A DNA stretch of 62,910 nucleotides from CAYFZR01 sp046760505 [NCBI: Candidatus Hydrothermarchaeota archaeon] (GCA_046760505.1 JBHIEG010000012.1:1-62910); one strand, 5' to 3'. Shown: positions 1 through 8,630, counted from the stretch's first letter. A program made the numbers and translations. Notes: generated from the sequence alone by a model not told the origin.

Positions 1-13
1 TTATATTGGGCAT
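1..13 (-). CDS. Start of a minus-strand gene cut by the window edge
   Basis: On the minus strand a GAGGTG Shine-Dalgarno site lies 6 bases before an ATG at 13-11, followed by codons for Met-Pro-Asn-Ile before the window ends. The spacing and motif match the ribosome sites of other operon genes here, so a divergent gene probably begins here. Nothing can be said about its product. A second ATG at 19-17 is possible. Confidence 0.35.
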
Positions 14-96
14 ATTCATCACCTCTAAATTTAACTTTAATTTATTTATCTATAAATTTTAAAAATGAATTGAAATCTATTTTTACGGGGGATTGA

Positions 97-855
97 ATGT
101 CAGATAAAAACTGGGAGGAAAAATCTATAATACTTAAAGATGTTTTTGGATTAAAAGGAAGTCCTGTAGCGATTAAATATTCTAACACTCCTGCAGGCAA
201 TGCTAGCAAGAGAAGATATAGGGTATGTGGGGCTATTCCTTCTTCTAGGAGCGGAGAAATAATAAATTTATCATCTGAGACTTGTTCGTGTCCTGGAGGA
301 ATATTTCACTTAGGATTAGGCTTACCGAGGGAAGGGCTTGAAAAATTTTTAGTTTACGGAGAAAAACTTTTCTCATCCATAGCAATTGCAAGAAGAATGA
401 GAGAAGCAGCGGATAAAGAGGCTAAACCTCCTTATGGACTTTCAAAATACGTTGTCTTCTCCCCTTTGGAGAAGACAGAATTCGAGCCAGATCTAGTACT
501 ATTTTTATGCAATGCAGAGCAGGCATGTAGGCTTGTTACATTGTTAGGATTCAGCGGAGAAGCCATGCCTAAGGCAAGGCTTGGAGGCTCTCTCTGTTGG
601 AGCACGATTACATATCCTCTTATTTCTGGAAACATAAACGTATCACTGGGAGACATTTCTGCTAGAAGAATAGAGAAGTACGATCCAAATGAATTGATCG
701 TGAGCGTTCCAATAAACAAAATTCCGTTAATTTTAGAAAGCATAGATCATTGCATAGCGGGAAAAGCAAAACCATCAAAAGAATTCGAGGAAATTATTCA
801 AAAAATAGAGGAAGGAAAAGCGTCTATTGAAGATTTAAGAGATCTTTTCGAGTAA
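97..855 (+). CDS. DUF169 family protein
   Basis: This 252-residue cytosolic protein resembles the DUF169 (COG2043) family, common in methanogens and anaerobic bacteria and of unknown biochemical function. Family-like features are the N-terminal GLKGSPVAIKYS stretch and a Cys cluster, ETCSCPGGIFHLGLG (about residues 62-76), followed by conserved basic and hydrophobic segments. Two further cysteines (NAEQAC) could contribute to a metal or cluster site, but that is inference. A G-rich Shine-Dalgarno (gggga) lies a few bases before the ATG. Downstream is a short decayed-looking stretch and then dinB. I see no operon partner. Confidence 0.75.
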   Translation: MSDKNWEEKSIILKDVFGLKGSPVAIKYSNTPAGNASKRRYRVCGAIPSSRSGEIINLSSETCSCPGGIFHLGLGLPREGLEKFLVYGEKLFSSIAIARRMREAADKEAKPPYGLSKYVVFSPLEKTEFEPDLVLFLCNAEQACRLVTLLGFSGEAMPKARLGGSLCWSTITYPLISGNINVSLGDISARRIEKYDPNELIVSVPINKIPLILESIDHCIAGKAKPSKEFEEIIQKIEEGKASIEDLRDLFE

Positions 856-885
856 ATGAGATTGAGACAGAATCAATAGGGTGCG

Positions 886-972
886 ATGGAATTTGAAGAA
901 AGAATATTCGAACTCTCGGATAATGCCAAACAAGTTGCAAATGAACTAAAGGGAGAAGTTCGGAACGGTTAA
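886..972 (+). CDS. Possible 28-residue ORF between DUF169 and dinB
   Basis: An ATG at 886 preceded by AGGGTG opens a 28-codon frame, rich in Glu and Lys, that ends with TAA at 970. The frame is the same as that of dinB. The composition looks protein-like (MEFEERIFELSDNAKQVANE), so it may be a tiny protein or the 5' end of a decayed gene. I do not recognise it. Confidence is low because short open frames occur by chance. Confidence 0.2.
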   Translation: MEFEERIFELSDNAKQVANELKGEVRNG

Positions 973-1023
973 AACAGGGACCCAAACTTTTCAGCATTGA
1001 GACCTCTAAGGTATAGAACAAAG

Positions 1024-1030
1024 TATATAA
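1024..1030 (+). promoter_or_regulatory. TATA box of dinB
   Basis: TATATAA is centred about 27 bp before the ATG at 1054. This is the usual distance from an archaeal TATA box to the transcription start, so the dinB mRNA should be leaderless. The box argues against the upstream TTG at 997 as the start, because that codon would lie outside the transcript. Confidence 0.6.
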
Positions 1031-1053
1031 TTTCCAATCATTATTTTTTTAGA

Positions 1054-2175
1054 ATGTCCTTATCGAGCGATAATAAATATTCTATGCGTTTAAAAAATCA
1101 AAGGACAATATTCCATGTAGACATGGATAGTTTCTTCTCCTCCATAGAGGTTAGAGAAAATCCCAGTCTAAAAGGCTTGCCCGTAGTTGTTGGAGCAGAT
1201 CCAAAAGAAGGCAAGGGAAGAGGAGTAGTAAGCACCGCGTCATATGAGGCAAGAGAATATGGCATTTACTCAGGAATGCCAATATCGAAGGCATATAAGT
1301 TATGCCCGCACGCAAAGTTCCTACCTGTTAACATGCCTCTCTACCGAAAGGTTTCTTCTAAAGTAATGAGCATTCTGAGAAAATATGCTGACAAATTCGA
1401 GCAAGTAAGCGTAGATGAAGCCTATCTTGATGTTACTCACAAGATAAGAAGATACGAAAGCCAAATAGATCTCGCCTTGGAAATAAAGAAAGAGATATAC
1501 CACAAGGAGAAACTCACGTGCTCCATTGGCATAGGTCCAAATAAAACCATAGCAAAAATAGCATCAGATTTCAAAAAACCAGATGGCTTAACTCTAGTAG
1601 AACCTCATGAGGTAAAGGAATTTTTAAGACCATTGCCAGTTAGAAAATTGCCTGGAATCGGAAAGAAAACCGAAAAGATGTTGAATGAAATGGGAATCGA
1701 AAACATAGGTCAGCTCGCAGAGATTGATCTACAGAGTCTCATCAGGGTATTCGGGAATAAGTTAGGTTACCGCTTACACCTTTTGGCGAATGGCGTAGAT
1801 GAGAGTGACGTAGGAGAGATAAAAGAAGTCAAATCTTTAAGCAGGCAGATCACATTTGAAGAGGATACAAGCGATTCCTCTCTTTTGATTAAGACGATCG
1901 ACCATATTTCTGAGAAGTTGTACAGGGATCTAACGAAAGAAGGTTACGAATTCAGAACCGTATCTATAAAAGTAAGGCTAGAAGACTTTGAAACACACAC
2001 AAGGGCTAGAACATTTGATTCCTTCACAAAAGATCCTAATTTAATCAAAAAAATATCAAAAGAATTGTTGAAGGAGTTCTTGGGGAAAAAGAAAATAAGA
2101 ATGATCGGAATAAGACTATCAAACCTAGAAAGAATAGATGAGAAGCAGAGGTTCATAGAAGAATTCATTATTTAG
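1054..2175 (+). CDS. dinB: DNA polymerase IV (Y family)
   Basis: Error-prone translesion DNA polymerase of the Dpo4/DinB type. The palm motif HVDMDSFF (first catalytic Asp near residue 23) and SVDEAYLD (about 119-126) carry the metal-binding acids. A helix-hairpin-helix motif (LPGIGKKTEKMLNEMGI) follows in the thumb, and a little-finger domain completes the 373 residues, close to the usual length. The start at 1054 is chosen because a TATA box lies 27 bp upstream; a longer frame from TTG 997 and a shorter one from ATG 1084 are the alternatives. No PIP-box-like peptide is obvious at the extreme C-terminus, and no UvrB or recombination partner is adjacent. Confidence 0.93.
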   Translation: MSLSSDNKYSMRLKNQRTIFHVDMDSFFSSIEVRENPSLKGLPVVVGADPKEGKGRGVVSTASYEAREYGIYSGMPISKAYKLCPHAKFLPVNMPLYRKVSSKVMSILRKYADKFEQVSVDEAYLDVTHKIRRYESQIDLALEIKKEIYHKEKLTCSIGIGPNKTIAKIASDFKKPDGLTLVEPHEVKEFLRPLPVRKLPGIGKKTEKMLNEMGIENIGQLAEIDLQSLIRVFGNKLGYRLHLLANGVDESDVGEIKEVKSLSRQITFEEDTSDSSLLIKTIDHISEKLYRDLTKEGYEFRTVSIKVRLEDFETHTRARTFDSFTKDPNLIKKISKELLKEFLGKKKIRMIGIRLSNLERIDEKQRFIEEFII

Positions 2176-2201
2176 TTAAATTACCAAACAGAAAAAAGTC
2201 T

Positions 2202-2210
2202 TTATAATAA
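2202..2210 (+). promoter_or_regulatory. TATA box of the ArsA-like gene
   Basis: TTATAATAA is centred about 20 bp before the ATG at 2226. Combined with the T-rich stretch directly before the ATG it suggests a leaderless or nearly leaderless transcript. Confidence 0.5.
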
Positions 2211-2225
2211 AACCTTAATTTTTTT

Positions 2226-3179
2226 ATGCCTCTCAAAGATCTATTGGAAAGCAAAAAGCGCCTTATTCTCTTCGGCGGAAAAGGAGGGGTGGGAAAGACT
2301 ACATGTGCTGCTGCTACCGCTCTTCAATTTGCCTCTCATGGTAGAAGTACCCTTATAATATCTAGCGATCCCACCCCTTCTCTGTCAGATATATTCGAAA
2401 CACGCATAGGCGATAAAGAAAAGCGAATAAGAGATGTGAAAAATCTCCATGCAGTTGAGATAAGCTCAGATATTGTCTTGGAGAGATGGAAAAAGAAGTT
2501 TGGCCCTGAGATCCACGATGTGATATCTTCATTTATCCCTGTAGAATACGACTTCATAGAATACATAGGAAAGGCTCCAGGAATTGATGAAGAGTTCATG
2601 CTTGATTACATACTGGAGTTAGTTGAAAACGAGAAATATGATACAATCGTTTGGGATACTGCTCCTGCGGGTCACACCTTGCGATTGTTAACCTTACCTA
2701 CTATATTCATAGATCACCTAGAAGAGGCATCTAACGTTTATTTAAAATTACATGGATATTTTGAAAGAATAAGAAAAGTATTCGGATTAAATAGAGGAAA
2801 ACGATCACCTCTTGATATAATAGAAGGATGGAAAGGACTTGCTGAAGAAATCTTGAACCTGCTTAAAGACAAGAATAAAACCGAGTTCGTGATCGTTACA
2901 ATACCTGAAGCATTGGGAGTTTATCAAACTGAGAGGCTTATCGATGTAACAAGAGATTTTGGACTAAGGATCAATCACATGATAGTAAACAATGTTATTA
3001 AAGATGCTGACTGTGATTTTCATATCGCAAGAAAGGAGATGCAAAAGAAATACATAGAATTTCTGGAGGAAAAATACGGCGAATCCATGAGCATAGTATA
3101 TGTTTATCTGTATCCCCATGAGATAAAAGGCGTAGAGAGAATAATGGAGGTCTCACAGAGTTTATTCAGTAATCATTAG
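2226..3179 (+). CDS. ArsA/Get3 family ATPase
   Basis: A 317-residue P-loop ATPase of the ArsA/Get3 (TRC40) family. Seen: deviant Walker A GGKGGVGKTT (about 17-26), switch I DPTPSLSDIF (usual DPAHSLSD, so His is replaced by Pro) and switch II DTAPAGHTLRLL (about 145-156). Archaeal Get3 proteins usually carry a CxxC near the C-terminal ARREMQ segment; here the site reads CDFHIARKEMQ, so the second Cys is His. Family members either drive arsenite export with ArsB or deliver tail-anchored membrane proteins. No ArsB or Acr3 pump is present. The next gene, 15 bp downstream, is an ArsM-like methyltransferase, which leaves a metalloid role open. Confidence 0.88.
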   Translation: MPLKDLLESKKRLILFGGKGGVGKTTCAAATALQFASHGRSTLIISSDPTPSLSDIFETRIGDKEKRIRDVKNLHAVEISSDIVLERWKKKFGPEIHDVISSFIPVEYDFIEYIGKAPGIDEEFMLDYILELVENEKYDTIVWDTAPAGHTLRLLTLPTIFIDHLEEASNVYLKLHGYFERIRKVFGLNRGKRSPLDIIEGWKGLAEEILNLLKDKNKTEFVIVTIPEALGVYQTERLIDVTRDFGLRINHMIVNNVIKDADCDFHIARKEMQKKYIEFLEEKYGESMSIVYVYLYPHEIKGVERIMEVSQSLFSNH

Positions 3180-3194
3180 GAGATAAAGATAAAA

Positions 3195-3902
3195 ATGAAA
3201 AGCGAGACCGATATTTCAATCAAGGAGCGAGTGAAAAAATTTTACGATGAGCAATGGGGAAAGCTCACAACAAAAGAGGCTTTGGACAGGAAAATAAATC
3301 TAAACTCAATAATCAAGCCACTAATAGAGTTCAGCGGGATAAGGGACGGAGACAGAATAGTCGATTTGGGATGTGGAACCGGTACATTAGCGATTGCGAT
3401 CGCTGAATTAAACAAAAACACAAAAATTTATGGCATTGATATATCAAGGGAAAGTTTGAGAGTAGCGAAAAAGATAATTGTTGATCTTGGTTTAGAAAAC
3501 GCAATCAATCTCATAGAAGCAGATATTGATTTTATGCCCTTTTTAGATAATTTCTTTGATTTAGTTGTCAGTCAAGCCACAATAAACCTGTTACCTGATA
3601 AGATGAAGGCATTCAATGAAATTTCAAGAATAACAAGAAAAGGAGGAACTATTGTTATATCGGATTGCACAAGCAAAACTAAGGTCTGCGGCAGCGATGA
3701 ACTGTGGAACAAGTGTATAACAGGAGCTCCATCATTTGATGAATTCGTCAATTACGCTAGTGATGCTAATTTGAGTTTGGTTGATTATTTAAAACTCACT
3801 GATGAAGTAAGACATCTTGTAGAGGAAAACCTTTGGCATTGGCCCGAGTTTTTGGAGTTTGATATGGAATACTTCGTGTTTAAACTAAAAAAACAAAATT
3901 AA
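3195..3902 (+). CDS. SAM-dependent methyltransferase, ArsM/UbiE-like
   Basis: A class I methyltransferase of 235 residues. SAM motif I is VDLGCGTGTLAIAIAE (about 56-71), the acidic end of beta-2 is GIDISRESL, and post-motif signals SQATINLLPDK and GGTIVISD follow. SQATINLLPDK and LWNKCITGA resemble the NCVINLSPDK and W-C-GA regions of arsenite methyltransferases, including the Cys before GA that binds As(III) in that family. The N-terminal Cys pair typical of ArsM is absent. It lies 15 bp behind the ArsA-like ATPase and is probably cotranscribed with it. The substrate is uncertain: a small molecule is likelier than protein or RNA. Confidence 0.75.
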   Translation: MKSETDISIKERVKKFYDEQWGKLTTKEALDRKINLNSIIKPLIEFSGIRDGDRIVDLGCGTGTLAIAIAELNKNTKIYGIDISRESLRVAKKIIVDLGLENAINLIEADIDFMPFLDNFFDLVVSQATINLLPDKMKAFNEISRITRKGGTIVISDCTSKTKVCGSDELWNKCITGAPSFDEFVNYASDANLSLVDYLKLTDEVRHLVEENLWHWPEFLEFDMEYFVFKLKKQN

Positions 3903-3985
3903 AAGAACTATACTATTAGAACTATATTATTAAAAGATGTATTTAACTATTAAACTCATTTGTTTAAAAAAAGGTTTATCTTCTA
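3903..3985 (+). promoter_or_regulatory. AT-rich spacer with promoter-like repeats
   Basis: The 83-bp spacer holds repeated ACTAT(A)TTA stretches (aactatactatta, aactatattatta) and a TATA-like ggtttatc just before the next frame. The near repeats could be binding sites or alternative promoters. Nothing else is recognisable. Confidence 0.25.
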
Positions 3986-4408
3986 TTGGATCCTACTATT
4001 AAACAGGTTGGGGAGGCTTTGGAAGAGAGAGAATGTAGATGTATTAAATGTAATAACGAACTTTTCAGGGGTTATAGAGAAAAAATAGGCTTAAAATGGA
4101 ATATTCAAGGTTACAAAAACGATGCGATATATATTCCAAACGTTGGTTGGCTATGCCTAAATCATTTTACAAAGGAAGGATTAATTCATGATATATATGT
4201 GAAATACTACTCGTGCAGGGTCTATTTACTGAAAGATAAAGTTTACGTGGATGAAAAATTAACGTTTAGCGCCCGTGAAAATCTAAGGGTCTACAAACTT
4301 AAACCCTCTATGCCATTCAATCATTTCTGGGGAAACTACGAAGAAATCAGAGAAAATAAGATTTCAGAGAAGTCAGATGCTCCTACGAAAAAGGTGTGGG
4401 TCCCTTAG
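3986..4408 (+). CDS. Hypothetical protein with N-terminal CxCxxC
   Basis: An unrecognised 140-residue protein. It has CRCIKC near residues 17-22 and single cysteines in WLCLNHF and YYSCRVY, so a zinc site is plausible. The rest is rich in aromatic and basic residues with a Lys/Glu/Ser-rich tail. The start is a TTG with no strong ribosome site, and a TATA-like ggtttatc lies only about 10 bp upstream, so the true start could be slightly further in. It is convergent with the coiled-coil gene, with a 7-bp gap between the ends. Confidence 0.6.
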   Translation: MDPTIKQVGEALEERECRCIKCNNELFRGYREKIGLKWNIQGYKNDAIYIPNVGWLCLNHFTKEGLIHDIYVKYYSCRVYLLKDKVYVDEKLTFSARENLRVYKLKPSMPFNHFWGNYEEIRENKISEKSDAPTKKVWVP

Positions 4409-4415
4409 GCTGTAT

Positions 4416-7256
4416 CTATTTCCTATGCTCTTTACGCTCTAAGAAATACTCTATGTAGTCTTCAGCTTTCATGCTAACTTCCTTAAGTCGTTCATTAAGT
4501 TTGTCGATCTGTGACTTTAGCAATGCGTTTTCTGATTCCAATGATTCAATCCTAGTTTGTAAATCTACTTTTTCTTGCTCTAATTTTTCTAACCTCTCTT
4601 TTCTTGCTATTTCTACCGAATAAAGACTGCTCTCCACCATTCCAAATACTTTAGATATTGAAATCTCTGTTTCCACTAGCGCATTCTTTGCCCTGTAAAG
4701 GTATTCTTTTGTAGCCTCTTTTCCAGTTACTACTCCTCTCCCGGTTATTAGCTCTAGTCCTTCCATTATGTAACCAAGATTTTTGTACGCGTATCTGCAG
4801 TTTTCAATCGACGAATTTATTTCCAATGAAAAATCCTCATTTGAAAATGGTTTAGCATCTTCTATCTCTAAATCTGCTTTTTCTACTATTGATGCACCAT
4901 ACGCTGATATATTTTCGATCAAATTCCTTATTGAATCTCTAATTGACTGAATTTTATCTAAATTTCCTAGATCAACTGAACCCATTTCTGCATTTATTTT
5001 CTTAATTTCGGATTTTATTGTATCTTTTAACTCTGATAACTCCTTAATCTCTCCTGGTATCGTATGATAAAGTTCTATTTGATTAGAAAGCCTTTCTATT
5101 TCTCTTCTCAAATTTTTCTCGATTGCTTCCTTTTGGTTTAGTTCACTCAATATTTTCTGTCTTTCTCTCTCTTTTTCATGGAGTGCATATCTAAGGCTCT
5201 CCAATTCTCCACTCAGATTTATATTTTCAGACTCAAGAAGATTTTTTTCTTCTACCATTACCTCTAACTCTTTTAATTTTTCTTTTAATTCTTCTATGAT
5301 GGCTGAATTTTTTCTTTCCAGCTCCTGATATTTTTTGAGCTTTATTAGCGTTTCTTTACGTTTTTCCTCAAGTTCAGATATTTCTCTTGATTTTTTATCC
5401 AAAATACCTTTTATCTTGGCTAATTTATCCTCAAAATCTTTTATCTTCAATTCATAATTGTTTAATTGTTCTTTTAATTCCTCAGATTTCTTTTCGAGTA
5501 TTTTCACCCTATTTTTTTCAGATAAAAGGTTTTTTGTTGCCTCAACAAGGGCAGTATTTTTCATTATTGCCTGGTTTGATAATTCGTTTATCTTCTTTGA
5601 TTGTTCTTCGATTGTTTCTTTGAGTTTTTTTGACTCTTCTTCGAATTTGATGCGAAGACCTTTCTCCTCTACAAGCGAATTCTTTGTAGAAGATAAATTT
5701 GCATACGCTTCTGTCAATTTTTCTTCTATTATGCTTATTTTTCTTTTTAACTCCATATTATCGATTTTTAAATATTCCTTCCCTTTTAATGCGGCTTCAA
5801 GTTTATTTATTTTGTTTTCAAGATCTACTATCTTCCTCTTCTGATCCTCCTTTATTTCTTTTAATTTACCTACTTCGACCTCCAATTCTTCCTTTAGAAT
5901 CGAATCTCTCTCTAGATTCTTTGCTTTCTCTCTTAGTTCTCTTATCTCCTTTGATTGTGTATCCAACTTTAATGACTTATCATGATTTTCTTCTTCAAGC
6001 TTTAGTAAATTTGCTCTTTCTATAGAAAGTTCTTCTTTTATTTTTTCCAATTCTATCTCTTTTTCCTCCAATTTCTTGTTTAAGATTTCTAATTCAGATT
6101 CCAATTCATTTTTCTCTTCTTTTAGATTTTCTAGGCGTTTTACTTTTGATTTAAGTTGATTTACAGTCTCTTCAAGCTCTTTTATCCTTTCTTTTCTCTC
6201 TTTTTCTAATTTTTCTTGTTTTCTTATCTCAATCATCAGATCTTCAATTTTCTGGGATTTTTCCTCAATTTGTTCTTTGAGATCTGAAGATTCAGATATT
6301 AACCTTTTATTGAAAGAAATTTCATCAGACAACCTTGAGTTAAGGTCTGCCAGTCTTAATCTTTCCTCTTCGAGGATTTTTTTCAGTTTATTAACTTCTC
6401 CCTTCAATTCTTTGTTTTCTTCAACAAAAGTTTCTTTCATCTTGATTTCGGATTCCAAATCGACTATTTTCTCTTTAAGTTTGTTTAGATCTTCTGTTTT
6501 TTCTTTTTCAAGTTTTTTTAGGCTCTTTATTTCTGATTCTAGCTCTTCTCTCTGTTTTCGGAATTCTTTTTCTTTCTCCTTCAATTTTTCTTTTAATTCG
6601 TCCCTCTGGGCTTCAACACTAGATCTAATCGTGCTCTCTTCAGACAATTTCTGGGTCAAAAATTTGATTTCTTCTTCTCTCTCTTTTAACAGTTTATTGA
6701 GCTTTTTTTGCTCTATTTTCAGCTGGTTTGATTCTTCCTTTATCTTCTCAAGTTTCTTTTTATCAGAAAGCAGTCTTTCTAGGTTTTCTTCAAGCTCTTT
6801 TATCCTTTCTTTTCTCTCTTTTTCTAATTTTTCCCTCAATGCTTTCTCGTTGGCAAGGTTTTCACTGAGTTTTTCCATTTCTCTTTCTCTCTCTGATAAA
6901 AGGCTCTTTACAGAATCTAATTCCCCCCTTAACTTGATGTTTTCTTCTTCGAAAAATTCAAGAGTTTTCAATTTAGATTTATAATCGAGTAAGGCTTTTT
7001 TAAGCCTCTCGTTTTCCTTAGATTTTTCTTCTAAAATTTTCTTGATTGATTCCACGTCGGAAACCAGCGTAATAGCGCTGGTAACGTATTTTTCTATCAA
7101 GTTTATGGGAATTTTTGATTTCTCTGATATCTCATAAGCATCCATTGATAAGAGGTCGTCGACAGATTTCACCCCTGCCATTTCCAATTGGCTCGCTCTT
7201 TTCTTCCCGATCCCTTTTATTTTTGATACTGGAATTTTTTCCTCCCTATGACTCAT
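4416..7256 (-). CDS. Large coiled-coil protein with N-terminal helix-hairpin-helix
   Basis: A 946-residue protein. Residues about 8-60 contain a helix-hairpin-helix segment (KIKGIGKKRASQLEMAGVKS, then SVDDLLSMDAYEISEKSKIP) like the DNA-binding or protein-contact HhH units of RadA and ligases. Residues about 65-760 are an almost unbroken Lys/Glu/Leu coiled coil. Residues about 765-890 form a different helical region (NLDKIQSIRDSIRNLIENIS, GRGVVTGKEATKEY), followed by a final short coil. There is no Walker A or B, so it is not an SMC or Rad50 ATPase, though it has the proportions of one arm. It may be a scaffold or chromosome-associated protein; that is inference. It contains an exact 47-bp internal repeat. 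Confidence 0.85.
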   Translation of the reverse strand: MSHREEKIPVSKIKGIGKKRASQLEMAGVKSVDDLLSMDAYEISEKSKIPINLIEKYVTSAITLVSDVESIKKILEEKSKENERLKKALLDYKSKLKTLEFFEEENIKLRGELDSVKSLLSEREREMEKLSENLANEKALREKLEKERKERIKELEENLERLLSDKKKLEKIKEESNQLKIEQKKLNKLLKEREEEIKFLTQKLSEESTIRSSVEAQRDELKEKLKEKEKEFRKQREELESEIKSLKKLEKEKTEDLNKLKEKIVDLESEIKMKETFVEENKELKGEVNKLKKILEEERLRLADLNSRLSDEISFNKRLISESSDLKEQIEEKSQKIEDLMIEIRKQEKLEKERKERIKELEETVNQLKSKVKRLENLKEEKNELESELEILNKKLEEKEIELEKIKEELSIERANLLKLEEENHDKSLKLDTQSKEIRELREKAKNLERDSILKEELEVEVGKLKEIKEDQKRKIVDLENKINKLEAALKGKEYLKIDNMELKRKISIIEEKLTEAYANLSSTKNSLVEEKGLRIKFEEESKKLKETIEEQSKKINELSNQAIMKNTALVEATKNLLSEKNRVKILEKKSEELKEQLNNYELKIKDFEDKLAKIKGILDKKSREISELEEKRKETLIKLKKYQELERKNSAIIEELKEKLKELEVMVEEKNLLESENINLSGELESLRYALHEKERERQKILSELNQKEAIEKNLRREIERLSNQIELYHTIPGEIKELSELKDTIKSEIKKINAEMGSVDLGNLDKIQSIRDSIRNLIENISAYGASIVEKADLEIEDAKPFSNEDFSLEINSSIENCRYAYKNLGYIMEGLELITGRGVVTGKEATKEYLYRAKNALVETEISISKVFGMVESSLYSVEIARKERLEKLEQEKVDLQTRIESLESENALLKSQIDKLNERLKEVSMKAEDYIEYFLERKEHRK
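6169..6215. repeat. 47-bp exact direct repeat, copy 1 (inside coiled-coil gene)
   Basis: Identical to 6787-6833, 618 bp (206 codons) away and in the same reading frame. It encodes the repeated peptide EKLEKERKERIKELEE. Exact identity over 47 bp in a divergent coiled coil points to recent duplication or gene conversion. Confidence 0.9.
6787..6833. repeat. 47-bp exact direct repeat, copy 2
   Basis: Second copy of the repeat at 6169-6215, same orientation and frame. The flanking codons differ between the copies. Confidence 0.9.
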
Positions 7257-7326
7257 GCATATTAATTTGTACTCTGAACATAAAATAATTTTTGATTCGA
7301 ATTTGGTTATTTTTCCAACGAATCTG

Positions 7327-8355
7327 TTATTCTTGAATTTTAATATAATCTTCTACTTTTTTGGCTATTGCGTCAGACATCTCGCTTGTCTTGGCTTTGC
7401 CGCCAAGATCGTAAGTAACGGTTTTACTCTCTTTTATTATATCTTCTACCGCTTTTTCAATGATTTTTGAGTATTTCTCTTCTCCCAGATATTTTAACAT
7501 CATGGCGCCTGAGAGAATCGTTGCAGATGGATTTACCTTATTTTGACCTTTATATTTTGGTGCTGAACCATGAACAGGCTCAAACATCGCATAATCATCT
7601 CCTATGTTCGCACCTGGAGAGAGACCAATAGAGCCGGTCAATGCAGCCAGCTCATCGCTCAGAATATCCCCAAATAGATTTGTTGTAACGAGAACATCAT
7701 ACCACTCTGGTCTCCTTATGAGCCACATTGCGGTAGCATCTACATGAGAATCATCAAACTCTATATCTGGATACTCCTTAGAAACCTCTTTACAAATATT
7801 TAAGAACAAACCACAAGTTTCCTTGCATATATTCGCCTTGTGTACTGCTGTTACCTTCTTTCTTTTCTCTTTCCTTGCCAATTCAAACGCAAACCTTGAT
7901 ATTCTCTCACTTCCCTTTTTTGTGATTGTTCTTATCCCTATTGCAGTATCTTCATTTAATTTGAATTCCAATCCCTTGTACAATCCCTCAGTATTCTCTC
8001 TTACGAGAATAACATCCAACTTATCAACAGGAGCACTAACGCCCTCCCTTTTTTTAAAAGGTCTTACATTAGCATAGAGTTGGAATTCTTGTCTTATCGT
8101 TACAGCAACGCTCTTTGGAGAATCTGGCCCCTGAGGAGTTGTTGTAGGGCCTTTTAAGAGGGCATCAGTTTCTTTCAAAATCTCCATGGTTTCATCTGGC
8201 ACTAGAGAATTGGAATTGTGCTTTTTCCAGTATTCGTAGCCAGCATCAACAGATATAAACTCGAATTTTACTGGTATTTTTTCCAAAACATTTAGGCAGG
8301 CAGATACTACCTCAGGACCTATTCCATCTCCATGGATGATGCCAACCTTATACAT
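7327..8355 (-). CDS. Isocitrate/isopropylmalate dehydrogenase family protein
   Basis: An NAD(P)-dependent decarboxylating dehydrogenase of the LeuB/AksF/Icd family (342 residues from the chosen start). Seen: N-terminal GIIHGDGIGPEVV, ANVRPFK, LVRENTEGLYKG, the catalytic region KANICKETCGLF, DATAMWLIRRPEWYDVLVTTNLFGDILSDE with the metal-binding acids, and GSAPKYKGQNKVNPSA. The substrate cannot be fixed: 3-isopropylmalate (leucine), homoisocitrate (2-oxosuberate for coenzyme B) and isocitrate are all possible. The start at 8355 is preferred because AGGTG lies 6 bases upstream and the protein then begins MYKVGIIHG; the longer frame from 8373 overlaps the preceding gene. It is the last gene of the asnB-mfn-ef1b operon. 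Confidence 0.88.
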   Translation of the reverse strand: MYKVGIIHGDGIGPEVVSACLNVLEKIPVKFEFISVDAGYEYWKKHNSNSLVPDETMEILKETDALLKGPTTTPQGPDSPKSVAVTIRQEFQLYANVRPFKKREGVSAPVDKLDVILVRENTEGLYKGLEFKLNEDTAIGIRTITKKGSERISRFAFELARKEKRKKVTAVHKANICKETCGLFLNICKEVSKEYPDIEFDDSHVDATAMWLIRRPEWYDVLVTTNLFGDILSDELAALTGSIGLSPGANIGDDYAMFEPVHGSAPKYKGQNKVNPSATILSGAMMLKYLGEEKYSKIIEKAVEDIIKESKTVTYDLGGKAKTSEMSDAIAKKVEDYIKIQE

Positions 8356-8363
8356 TAGAACAC

Positions 8364-8630
8364 CTAAAGACATCTGGAGAGATGCACAACATCTATTTCT
8401 CCTACTCCTTCAATTTTTTTAATTTCTTCTTCTACCTCGCTTATCCCACCTTCTTTGTCCTCAACAACAACTGAAACTTTGAGAGCCGTTAGTCCAAATG
8501 CTATGGGCTCTTCTTCGTATCCGACAATCCTTATTTTTGATAATCTTTCCTCTATTCTTTCTTTTAAATGTTCTGGTTTTATGTCTACGTTTTCAGGCAT
8601 TATTTTTAATATTGCTAAGACTTCTCCCAA
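8364..8630 (-). CDS. ef1b: Translation elongation factor aEF-1 beta
   Basis: An 88-residue nucleotide-exchange factor that recharges aEF-1alpha with GTP during translation. Length and sequence match archaeal EF-1beta: VLAILKIMPENVDI at the N-terminus, IAFGLTALKVSVVVED in the core and EIDVVHLSRCL at the end. The start is TTG at 8630 with GGTGG a few bases upstream. It directly follows a 56-residue zinc-ribbon gene; that pairing is common in archaea. The gap to the zinc-ribbon stop is 9 bp. Confidence 0.95.
   Translation of the reverse strand: MGEVLAILKIMPENVDIKPEHLKERIEERLSKIRIVGYEEEPIAFGLTALKVSVVVEDKEGGISEVEEEIKKIEGVGEIDVVHLSRCL

Noticed and set aside
6277-6984. Long plus-strand open frame rich in Ser and Phe
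   Set aside because: It is the antisense of a Glu/Lys-rich coiled coil, which always yields Ser/Phe-rich frames. No ribosome site or domain.
4416-7256. SMC or Rad50 ATPase
   Set aside because: No Walker A, Walker B or ABC signature in the frame, and the ends are an HhH and a helical domain.
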